The notes beneath the pieces were generated by a model. The model was given only the letters and a program-made list of their open reading frames with translations, searched no databases and was not told the DNA's origin. The translations under genes were made by a program, and so were the position numbers. Below are positions 35,101 to 48,000 of a stretch of 64,000 bases of DNA, one piece after another. The stretch lies in assembly GCA_036924085.1 (NCBI GenBank), contig JAVGWX010000002.1, positions 88,920,941-88,984,940 of the forward strand, written 5' to 3'. Source of the stretch: Ariolimax columbianus. Taxonomy: Eukaryota > Mollusca > Gastropoda > Stylommatophora > Arionidae. Position 1 is the stretch's first letter. Every line of letters starts with the position of its first letter.

Positions 35101-38100
35101 AAGTCAGACAGAGAAAGACGTGAGGATAATTACCTGAGAATACTTTTGAGAGAGACGGTGAGTGAGAGCAGGCGGCGGAGAAAATAGACTTGACTTCAGA
35201 GACAGAGAGAGAACACTTTCAAGAGAGACGGTGAGTGAGAGCAGGTGGCAGAGAGAATACAATTGACTTCAGAGACAAAGAGAGAACACTTCACAGAGCA
35301 TTACAAGAAAATCACAGAGAACATTTGACCAGAGATTATATGAGATAGACACAGAGCGAGAACATTTCACTTCAGAGATTACTTAAGATATTCGAAAGAG
35401 ACGCTCAGTTGAGAGAGGAGGCGGAGAGAAAAGAGTTTACTTCAAATCATTACCTGAGGACACTTTCGAGAAAGAGGGTGAGTGAGAGCAGGCGGCAGAG
35501 AGAAAAGACTGGACCAAAGAAAGGAGAGAAAATAATTCACTTCAGAGCATTGCTTGAGAACACTTTAGAAAGAGACGGGGAGTTGAAAGCAGGCGGCGGA
35601 GAGAAAAGACTATTTCAGAGACAGAAAGAAAACACTTCACAGAGCATTGCATAAGATAGACACAGAGAGAGAACATTTCACTTCAGAGACAGAGGTACTT
35701 TGGAAAGAGACGCTCAGTGGAGGGCAGGCGACGGAGATATGCAGTTGAGGCATATATCTCATATTATGTAATAGGTCGTATTTACAATTAGCAGCTTATA
35801 GAGGCAGTTTTCCAGTCATTCCATTCATCATAGTGACGCAGACCTTCTGATCACCTTGATCACGTGAATATAAGTCGTCATTCGCAGTTAGAGGCAGTTT
35901 TATAGTGATTCCATGGATTATATTTCATGCAGACCACGTTGAGGCCACTTTGATCTGCCGCCGACAAGAGGAAAAAGGCCACAGACGCCATACCTGGGTT
36001 CAGAACCTACGCGCTTCACCATCAGCAGCAATCCACAACTAAGTTCGATTGCAGCAGACCAGATTAGGTGAGGAGAAAGAACCGGGAAATGACAATATCG
36101 ATAAGGTTAGGTTTTAGCGGTAGGGGTGTTTTAGATTAGCGTGTAAGAGAAAGAGTTTAAGTTGTTAGAGAGTTTATAGTTGGCAGTGAAACTTGAATAA
36201 ATAATGAGTTGTGTTGTGTTTAGATTTAGTGTTTCTTGAATTTGTTTAAGAGTGAGCAGAGTGCAACAGAATAGAGTAGACCCCCTTTACTATCTGTGAC
36301 AGGGCTCCATCAAATCGATCGGCTCTGGTACACTAAGACTAAGACTAAGACTGAACCTAAGAATATGTCTAAGACATTATCTTATATGTTATTTCCCTAC
36401 ATTTATAATTTCAGAACCACTGCAGCCCATCCTACTTTTCTCACTTGAACAACAACAATCAAGAAGTGGCATTGACAGAATAGCATCTGCATATGTACCT
36501 AACACACAAGGGTACCTAACGCACAAGGAACAGAGAAAACACACACAGCTATCTCCAACACCATTCCTGGACCAGCTCTACGGAGATAACAATAATCTAG
36601 GCTCACCAGTGCTTTCTTTAGATATGCAGTATTCAAGAAGATATTTCATTGATATAACATTTCATGAAACATTTAAAAGTATTTACATACCTTTGACATG
36701 AGTGGCATGCTTGGTCAGGATAGCGGTACCAATGCCAGCCAAAACACCCAACAGAAGTCCACCCAGGCATACAACGAAAAATTTTATTATTCCCAAAATC
36801 ACCTGGGCATGAACAAATGAAAAAAAAAAAACAACAAATTATTTATGTTTCTGTTTCTAAGAATCGACGTCACTGCACTCCAGGCATACCCATAGGTGCT
36901 CAGTCTCTCTCATCAAATGGTGTAAGGTATGGATGCTGATGGTCCCTGTAGCTCGCTGGTTGTACACGCTTCTGCGCCCCACTCCGCTCGAACCTCGTTT
37001 AATGTCGAAACTTTGCAGTCTGTGGATTGCTGCTTCATCTATTGCGGTGTCCTCATCCAGCAGGCGGTCATTGATTGATTTCAAAATGTCACTTCTGTCC
37101 ATCACCAATGTGCCCATGATGGGAGTCCGTGAAGCCAAGATTGTCAGCTCTTTCATTGCCATGAACCCCGGCATGACAGTAGATCCAGGTCAGCTCCTGG
37201 AGGTTTGAGGCCTCAACAGCAGCTATCCACTCGTACCTAAGCCATCCCTTCTGTACTTTCTGAAGTACTGCTTGCGTGTCTGTCACGATGACTGCCTTTG
37301 TTAAAGAAGTCTCAGATATCCATTTCAGTGCTGAGGTCACTGCTTCCGTCTCCATTCTCATACTGGAGGTTGTTGACATGTATGCTCTACTGCGCTCAGC
37401 AATGACCTCTCCTCTCACTCTAGCTGAGAAACCCCAGCCTGATGTCACATCGCACACGACTGATTCGTCGGTATATATGACAGCGTCACTCTCCTGGGTG
37501 TTCTCAGTTATCAGCTGATTTACCTCGTGCTCTGCACTCTCGTTGCTCCGTTCTTTGCATTCCTTGCCTAAGGTTATGATGACTCTCTGGTACTCTATCA
37601 TTCTATCACCAGTGTGGACCCATTCTTCCCCTTTGGCTATCGTCTCAGCTGGAGTGACGTGTCCGATTGTTGTCTCAGCCTGTGCCATCCATGACGACCC
37701 TCTCTTGATTCTTGATCCCTTGATATCTGAGATACTACTGTGCAGAGGGTGTCGAGTGTCTGTGGTGACACGCATATAGGCTTTGACTTGTGCCAGTTTA
37801 TGTCTGGATGTCACGGATAACAATCCAAACATGTACCGCATGACCCCAATCGGGTTATCTCGAGTGCAGCCCAGAACCAGTCGCATACCTTCATTCTGGA
37901 TCCGTTCCAACCTTTCACACTGTGTTCTTGATAGTGTGAGGATGCCTAGTCCGTAATCGATGACAGACAACACGACCTGACGAAATAGGATGAACAGGAG
38001 GCGTTGTTCCAAGTCGACAGCAGCCATGGTCTTGAGTGCTCCTAACCCTCTCTTGCATCTTTGTACGATGTGGTCAACATGGCAGTTATAGGAAAGACTG

Positions 38101-41100
38101 TGATCAAATGTCACTCCGAGGTATTTCAACCTGTCACACCTGTCGATGGTACAACCATCAAAAGTGATGCCCGGAAGTTCACCCTTTACTATGGAATTAT
38201 TCAAAGAGCACCACATCATGCAGGCCTTGTTCAGATTGATCTTGGAGCTTGAGTGGCTGCACCACTGTGAGATTCCTTGCAAGGTTTCCTGGATGTCTTT
38301 GACTAACTCTTGCCTGTCTGAATCAGTCCTGTACGTTAGGATGTCATCGGCAAATGTCAACTCTTGCCCTGTCCCTGTGGGTTGAATATTGGCCACTTTT
38401 ACTGTGTAAATGTTGAACAGCACCGGTGAGAGCGGAGACCCTTGAGGCAGTCCTGGACATATTCACCTCGGTTCTGATGTCCACGATCCCACGTGTAGCG
38501 CAACTGTGCTTTCCATCAGGGCAGCTGATATCCAACTAGCCAGCCACAAATTATAGTTTCTTAAAACTGGCAAGAAGTCAACACAAATTTCTGTCATCAA
38601 ATCATCATGTCCTTTTACAGAACGTCGCTCTCACAATAGCCAATCTCTAAGACTCTCGATTTCTATCCAAAACTACTGTCTCTGTCACTATCATCTTTAG
38701 GACCTCCGTGATGTCATGTGTCCATTTTCTCCTCGGCCTGTCTCTTCCCCGTTGTTCAGGCACCAGATCATCCAGTATCGTTCTCTCCAGGCCATTATGG
38801 CATTTGATGTGGCCAAAATATTTTAACTTTCTAGACAAGATATTGTTTCATCATCTTCATCATCATCGGTACCGTAACCTGAAAGGTCATTGGGGCACCA
38901 ATACTGCAGATTGGTGGACCAGTTCCAGCCACTCCATTCAGCTTTAATGCCATAATATTTGTTGTAGCTATGGACCTTCCCATCTCTTTTTCTGACTCCC
39001 TCTCTTACGCTTCCCAGGCACAGCACCTTGCAGAATCGTCTTGGTCAACGCAGACGATCTTGAAACATGTCCAAACCATGTGAGCTTGAGTGCTTTTACA
39101 TAGTCATTAGGTCTTTATATTGGCCGACCTCTCTCTTAATGGTGTCCCGAACTACCTTATTCGTGATGTGGTCTAGATATGAAATGCTGAGGATTCGACG
39201 CAGACATCTCATCTCCATTGCACAAATTATCTGCTCTAGAACCGCTGCCAGAGTCCAAGTTTCACACGTGTAAAGGTACACAGAAGTGACAGGTGCAAAC
39301 ATTAAACTCAACTTGGATTTCAAGTTGATGCTTGTGTCCCTCCATAGCGGCCTCAGTTTGATCAGAGCAGCAATGGTCATCGCTGTTCTTGTCTGAATCT
39401 CAGTTCTGGAACCTTCCGCATCCATCAGTGCTCCCAGGTATTTAAACTGTTTAACAATTTGTAATGGTTTGCCTTTGATCGCAATCGGACTTGTTAGGCC
39501 CTCTGGGACGTTGACCATGATTTTACTCTTCTCTGCACTAATTTCCATTCCAAACTTTTGAGCGACATTGTCAAGGTCTGAGATTAGACTTAAAAGTTCT
39601 AGCTCCTTTCCAGCCAGCCCAGTAATGTCATCAGCAAATCGAAGATTAGTGAGTGAACGACCACCTTTTCTGACAGTACCTATGTGATCCTCCCAGAGCT
39701 TTGGACATGATGCGTTCAAGAAAACCATTGAATAGGGTCGGTGAAAGAATACATCCTTGTCGTACACCGGTTGACATACGGAACCATTCCAGTTAACCGT
39801 TAAGTAAGACTGCACTGGTGTCTTGGGAGTAGAGTTTCTGAATGACAACACCTCATATTATATTTTTGCATAGTTGCTCATAGGGTCTCATGCCAGACCA
39901 TGTCAAAAGCTTTTTTTTAAAGTCAACAAAGACTTTGCTGGGGTGGCTGATAAAGACTGATGGTTCGGTAATTTTGACATTGTTGGAGGTGACCATTCTT
40001 AAGAACTGGACAATGATGTTTAAAGAATGACGTGAGTTAATGCAACAATATGCGCCTGGCCTGGTCTCGGAAGATCTTTCATTAACTCCTCCTTTAAACA
40101 TCGTTATCTATTTCTTCACTGTTGTCTTCAACACACTTTTGTCACCATACACTGCCCGCATTCAGCGATGAATGTCAACTGGTCGACATCCTTCAGCGGT
40201 TAGAAAGCGAATCACTGCTTGCTGATCAACTCTCGATGGATTCCGTATCACACCCGCCATGTTTTCAACGGTCTACTGAGGAAACTATGAGCCAGAGGAT
40301 GATGAAATTTTGCAAACTTGTCGGTTGGTATGTGTTGTCTACACCAGAAGTGACGTCATCATGCACATCGTACGTATGTTCACTTGTTGCAGTTTTGGTC
40401 CAGTTTCATTTGAACACGCCTCGTATATTCAAACAATACAACTTCTACACCCATACCCCTCCCCCCCCAAGCACACACACACACACATATATATATACAT
40501 AATTACATACATACATGGGTAGGTGTGATTTCCTCCATTACGTTGTATGCTTGAAACACTTTGTAAAGCACCACTGTGACGCCATCTGGCAACAAGAGGG
40601 GAAAGATTGGGGGTGATGAAAGTAAAGGTTGTTCCATAACAGAAACTGCCATCAGGGATGAAGTCACTATATTATAGCCAAAATCCAAGTAGTACAGTCT
40701 AAAAAACGCCTTAAAATAATAGCCCACCCGTCACACCGGCAAATGTGTGGCTCGAGGAATGGGGTATGTAAACACACGCCGATATATGGTTGTCAAGGGT
40801 TTAAAGGGTTAAATATGTGTCTATATATCTTGTGCCAAGTTTCTGACAAAATGTGATGCAAATTTGTTGATCTATATTTTCCGCCATGGCAATGCACCGA
40901 ATGCAGTGCCCACACACAAGAACTAAACACTATTGCAAACAAACCAGATGAGCAGGGTAGATTTGACTCAAGCTACATGCACATTAGGTCCAGAGATCAA
41001 CATATGGTTAGCAACTTCTGGTTTTTTTTTTTTATGTTCCTCTTATGCCTCTTATCCCTAAGGTGGTGTGCACCTGTCGGCTCAGTGCATCCGACTTCAA

Positions 41101-42026
41101 CATGCATTTTATGTAAGGGTCTGCTTCCTCCTGCATTTGCTAAGGGTTTGCTTCCCCGGGGTAATGGCCGATGCTGTGATGGGGATCGAACCCAGCACCT
41201 TCGAGTTGTGAGCCGTGCCACTTAATCACTAGGCTACGCCGTCCCCAGTATCTGATCTAGAACAATGATGCCAATTCTTTTTGATACCACCTAGTAGATT
41301 TGTCTTTGTGATTGCTTAGTTGTTACTAGCCTCAGAGTTTCAATTATAGTTTGTTACTTACCAAGTTTCTCAAACATGAACAAGCAGACATATTTGTGGC
41401 GTACCGTTAAGAAGGGATTCTCCAAACACAAGGAAGTACAAAACATGGTTGACTCCGATTTCATTGAACACAGCCAGGACCTTGATGGGGAAGAGAGAGA
41501 GTGCATTGGTAGAAGATGTGAGTGATATCTTTTAGTCGACCTGCACTTTTACAGGTATAGATGCCCTTATGCAGGTCCCAGCTCTGGCGCAAGCTGGGTG
41601 TAGCCGAGAGAAGGATTTCCTGCTATGCGGGCTAGGTTCGAGCAGCTTATTACGCTGCTGCATTGGGATAAGTGTCACAGAAGGTGGTTAACCAAGGTGC
41701 GAGTCCATCTTAATAGACTCAAAGACTAGAGCTAAGTAGACGTGCAGCCTGTTAGGCACCATCTATGCTGCTTTTAACAAATTACCTACCATAGCCAGTG
41801 TCATACCATCTTACATAATTAGTTGCTTCTTGCGACATGCTCTCTATGGGGCAGTGGTGCTATTCTTGTTTTTGTCATACACAAAGACACCAGCAGACCA
41901 TTCGGTAAAGTGAGTGATGTATGCATGACTTAATATTTATATATATATAGATAGAGAGAAAGAGAGAGAGACAGAGAGAGATGGTATGGGACCAGGAAAG
42001 AGAAAAAGAGGGGGTGCAGTAGGAAT

Positions 42027-42093
<67 letters not shown>

Positions 42094-45000
42094 AGTTACA
42101 ATGACAAAAGACACAAAGAGGTTGACAGAGTGAGATGGGTTGGGAAAAGGAAAGATAATTGAGAGTGGAGGAGGAGCAGGAATGAGAGTGAGAAAGAGAG
42201 AGAGTGAGTTAGAGAAAGGGAAAGAGTTGGAGAGATATTGTTCAAAGCTACTTGTGTTGAGCTAACTCTCAACGACGTTTCTTCCGTAGCAGGTATCACT
42301 GCTCCTCTTACATTCCAAGGTGTCATTAAGAAAGTGGCCCGAAGTCATTCTGGCTGTAGTGCAATAAGAGAGTCCTTAGTAAGTGAGAATTACTGAGTCA
42401 ATCCTCACCTCATTGGCCAGACTACTGTGACACGGCTTGTTTCCAGGAGCATGAAAGAGGACGTGGGGCAGGGGGTTTTGGTCAGTATGTTTCACCTGAC
42501 TCTGATTAATCCTCACTCCTTTAGGAGAGAATAAAAGAAATAGAGAGAAGTTCAGGAGAGACAGAAAGATAAACATAAAGTGAGAGAAATATACATAAAG
42601 AGGTAGATAGAGGGGAAAAGAGCATATTGTTAACGTTCTCTCTTCATAGTTCTTTGGTCAATGACTAACATAGCAGTCAGTGATCATCACATCTGATGGA
42701 ATGTTTAAGGGCAGCAACAAACTACCTCCACTTCACATGGTCTGCAGTCATCCTTCGTACAGTGCCCCAACTCTGATTCATGATTTTCATTTCGGCATCT
42801 ACAGTTCTTCACAAAGTTGTCTTTGGCTGACCTCTCTTTCGCCTTTCCTATGGGGGCCATACCAAGGGAGTTCTGGTGATGGTGTCTGGTTATTTTCTAA
42901 GGATATGGTCTATCCAATTCCAGCGTCAACCGATTATGACAGTGCTCATGTCTTCTTGATTGCTCCGGTTAATTAAGCAGCTCTCTGTTAGTGATGGTGT
43001 TTGGTCAGAAATTTTTATAAATCTTTTTTATACAGTTTGTGTGAAAAGATGAAAATTTTGATGTTTATTTTTCCGTTACTCTCCACCATGCAAAAGCACA
43101 TAACGCACACATCTTTTGTATATTCTCAGACATGTTTATCATCAGGAAAGCTTCAACAAAGTCTTAGTCAACCTGTACTTCTACAGGGGCAGATGCCCCT
43201 TCTAAAAATCCAAGCTCTGGTGTGAGCAGGATGTTGCCGGGAGGAAGACTTCCTGCTTACCATGCTAGGTCTTCGAACACCTTACTACTCCGCTGCATTG
43301 GGACAAGTGATGCGCAAGGTGGTTAACCGATGTGCGAGTCCATCTTAATACGCTCAAACACTAGAGCAAATTAGACCTGCAGCCCAATTCTGAAGAGAGG
43401 GTGGCTAAGGTCAAGAAAACCTTCACTGAAGATAAATGGGTCAAACTTAAGTGACGCTGTGCTCGAATTTTACAAAAGAAAAAAAATCCATCCAGATGTT
43501 CAAAATATTCTTCCGGAGTGAATGAGTTATTTTAATAAATTTGTTTAATGTAAATATTTCTTTAGCAATCAAGAGTTACTTTAACAAAAATCTAGTAAAT
43601 TGCTGTCAGCTGTTAGGGGTTCTATTCTTCTTCTTCTTCTGCGTTCGTTCTCAACCTCCCGCTACCAAGCCCTGAACATGACTTTGCAAGTAGCAGGATG
43701 TAGCGTAGTGTTGCTAGTTTACAGCTTGACTCCGATATTTGCACCTTTCGGTCCACTACATCTACCTTCGGCAGTAGGGTTCTATTACTAGTAGGAAAGC
43801 AGAATTATTATTAATAGAACATTCTTAAATACGAGATGACAGATTGTTAAAGGACTCACTGCAACAGGATCCACAGCCACAATGAGGGAGGAAAACACCA
43901 TGATTTCCATAAAGCCCATGTCTTTTATTTCCCCCATTGCTCCAACTTTTGCCAAACCAAACAAAGTTCCACCTGCATAGAAATGAAATTGTTCTGTTAA
44001 GACATGTCACTAACTTAACTTAAAGTATTTATACTGGTTTAGAAGACTCTACAGAGTCTATATATAATCAGTTTCTTGGAGGGTGGTTTTTACCGATGTG
44101 GGAGTCCATCTTAATAGACTCAAATTTTAATAGACTCAAATTTTAATAGACTCAAAAACTAGAGCTAAGTAGACTCACAGCCAGTGAGGCGCCATCTATA
44201 GCTGCTCCAAATCACCTGGGGAAATGTACAAATAACTTGTCTGGGTAGCGGCCGTTAAGCCTACTATTTTTGATTTCAAACTGCCAAGAAATCTTCATGG
44301 CTTCTAAAAAAGATTGTTTTCATCTCCATCTCTCTCTCTCCCTCTCTCTTTCCATCGCTCTGTCTTCACCCCCCCCCCCCCCCTCCCTCCTCTCTCTAGC
44401 ATAAATAACACTAACATCCTAAAGTAACAATAAACAGGCAACTTACCCAACATAATGCAAGCCAACACAGTTCCCTGAAGTAACAATACAAAAAGATAGG
44501 AATCAGGATCATCACAAAAAAAGACACACTCAAAAACTATAACCAATTATTTGGAGCAGTCTATCTATCTATCTTCAGTACACTTATGTCGTTAGACGTC
44601 ATGGGAAGGTGTGAACTCCTTTGTTTCATATTTTTTTAGCAGGTGAAAATCCACTGGTGACTTGCCAGATCAATTCCAGCATCTGTTAGCCCCTGGAAGA
44701 TATGATTGCCTATCTTTGAGACTGATGAAGGTAGAAGCGTAGAGCAAGGTAGCAGTAACATTAGATAACCATAGATTCTGCTCTGTTCAGTAACATTAGA
44801 TAACCATAGATTCTGCTCTGTTCAGTAACATTAGATAACCATAGATTCTGCTCTGTTCAGTAACATTAGATAACCATAGATTCTGCTCTGTTCAGTAACA
44901 TTAGATAACCATAGATTCTGCTCTGTTCAGTAACATTAGATAACCATAGATTCTGCTCTGTTCAGTAACATTAGATAACCATAGATTCTGCTCTGTTCAG

Positions 45001-48000
45001 TAACATTAGATAACCATAGATTCTGCTCTGTTCAGTAACATTAGATAACCATAGATTCTGCTCTGTTCAGTAACATTAGATAACCATAGATTCTGCTCTG
45101 TTCTAAAGAATCAACTTCACTACACTCCGGTCAGACCCATAGGTGCTCAGTCTCTCTTTGTAGATGGCGAAGGATGTGGATATTGATGGTTCCTGCAGCT
45201 TGTTGGTTCTGCACATTTCTCTTCGACCTCATATGTGCCTTAGTTCGGAAGACCTTCATTTGATTTTAAAGTTCCGAGGTCTGTGAATTGCTGATTATCT
45301 ATTGCAGTATCATCTTCCAGCAGGGGGACTCAGTGGTTTCGAGGTAAGGTGTCCGCCTTGGGTGCCGGAGGTCGCGTGTTGGAATAATAGTGGAGACTGG
45401 GATTTTTTTTCATATAGATCTTCTGGTAAAAATTCTCCCTGATCTCTCGGTAGTGAGATCGGACTCCCGTGTTCAGTGTCAAGCACGTTGAAAATTACTT
45501 GGCAGTTATAAATCGAAAAGAGTAGGCTTAACGACCGCTGCCCGAACAAATTTCAAATTAAAAATCTATCCAAACTATTTGTACCTTTCCCCAGGTGGTT
45601 TGTCAAGAGCAGCTATAGATGGCGCTTAACTGGCTGCGGATTTACTTATCTCTAGTGTTTGAGTCTATTAAGATGTACTCGCACATCGGTAAAAACCACC
45701 CTCCAAGAAACTGGTTGTATACAGACTCTGTAGAGTCTTCTTCAGTTTGGTTCATGTGCCATCTTCACATCGAAGTTCAGCTGAAATGGATCTCCAGTGT
45801 ACTCTTTTGTTATAATCTGAGAGGCTTTTTCCAGTCCATCTCCTGATGTTATCCACCCACTTAAAGCGTTGTCTGCCTCTTAAAAGACTGCCTTCTTAAC
45901 AAGTTGAACAAGTCTTCTAAACCAGTATAAAGACGTCCAAGCCAGTTTCACCTTCTGTTTCATAACTGTAAATCCAGTACACATTTACAACTGAGTAGAC
46001 TGGAGTGTGCCGGGACAAGAGGGTCAAATATTGGTAGTCTAACCTCTGTGCCACTCAGATGACCTCAACAATGCAGTGCAGTAAAAGTTAGAGGGACTGC
46101 TGTGGAACTGAAGATCTGTTCCGTTCTGTTACGGATCTCTGTCACTGTACTCTTGACAGACCCAAAGTTGCTCGGTCTGTTTCAGTTGTTGTTGTTGTTA
46201 TGGATCCAGCAGCATCCAGTCTCTCACCCTTCGGCCCAATGATTAGAGTTAGTGATTGGGTTAGAGTCTGTCTCAGTAAATGGTGTAAAGTATAGATTTC
46301 TATGGTTTCCATTGCTCGCTGGCTGTACACACTCCTGCTTCATTCTCTTAGCAGCCAATCTCTACTGGTCTCGTGTATAATTTCAAAGCTTTGCAATCTG
46401 CATATTGTTAGTTGATCCATTGTATTGTATTCATCCAAGAGTTAGACATTAATTAACCTTTTCTGTTCCTACGGCGTGAGATTACAACGATTTGGCTCCG
46501 TTCCACTGGCGCTACACACAGACAGCTCTAGGGCCATCACGTTATCGTATATAAACTACCAGGTTAATGTCATAGAAACGGCTGAACACACTGCTCTTTT
46601 GATTGTAGAGAGTTCCAACTTCAGTCATGTATGGTTAGACAAAAACAATGGCGATTTTTTTATTTGTTTTAGAGGTTGGAAAGGATTTCTTCTGTTTTTC
46701 GCTTGTATTTGAAGATTCCCACATTATTGGGATTGGGGGAGTTAAGTTTCTGCAACAAATTTTTCTGAGGCAAGTCTATTTAGTTTGTTTATGTAGATAC
46801 AATAATTACAATTTATAGTCAAAGTGACAGCCATTACGATAAACATCTATAGTAGTATTAGTACGCTTTTCAGCAAATTTTTAAAATTTGTATTTAACCA
46901 AGAGATGTTGCTACCAGGTGAGTCTATATGCTTGTGCTTTTTTTTCACTATTATCACCTTCATCTTCTTGTATCTCAGATACTAACTTACACATAATAAC
47001 AACAATAACACCAACAAGTTCTTTATTCATATGTCTCTAGGCACCAACAAACAACAGCAACAACAAAAAACAAACAAATAAATTTGAAGTTCTCAAAATC
47101 AACAACCATGTCGGGGCATTACGTGCTGAAAAATTATGCATATACAGGAAATTTATGCAATTTTGTAATCTGGAAATCAGAAGATTATATACCAGAGCCG
47201 GTTGATTTGATGGAGCTCTGTTGCAGACGGTAAAGGGGTCTGCTCTATTCTATTGCACTCTACACTCACTCTTAAACAAATTCAAGTAACACTAAATATA
47301 AACACAACACAACAGATTATTTATTCACGTAACACTGCCAACTATAAACTCTCTAAAAACTTAAATTCTTTTTCTCACCATTTATACTGCAACGATACCC
47401 TATTCTCCTAATCTGGTCTGCTGATCTGCTCTCCTAATCTGGCCTGCTGCGATCGAACTTAGTTGCGGATTGCCGCTGATGGTAAAGTTCATCGGTTCAG
47501 AATCCAAGTATGACGTCCGTGGTCTTGTTCCTCTTTGTCCACGGTAAATCAAAGTGGTCTGGATAGACTGCATGAAATATGACCCATGAGATCACTGTAA
47601 AACTGTCTCTAGCTGCGACTGACGACTTACATTCACGTGATCAAGATGATATCGAAATGATCAGTAGGACTACGTCAGTAGGATGAATGGGATGACTGGA
47701 AGACTGCCTCTATAAGCTACTGACTGCTTTAATTACGACCACTACATAATATTAGGGTAGTTACCTTGCTTGCTGTGTGTCTATCTCAACTGCCTCTCTT
47801 TATCGTCTGAATATCAACTCAAATCTGCCTCAATTGCATATCTTCGTCACCTGCTTCCAAAGTACCTCTGAAGTGAAATGTTCTCTCTCTGTCTCTGAAG
47901 TGAGATGTTCTCTCTCTGTGGTTCTCCTGCCTCCCAGATCACGTGATTTCAAAATCCACCCCAGTTTTTGTCCGTCTGCTTGCCATCATTCATCCTGTTT

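Noticed and set aside
37089..38423. Host gene for a 444-residue protein
   Set aside because: FADD and RNase H motifs identify a LINE; fragments of it recur four times in the window.
41875..42326. Ser-Leu-rich frames
   Set aside because: Products of a (GA)n block.
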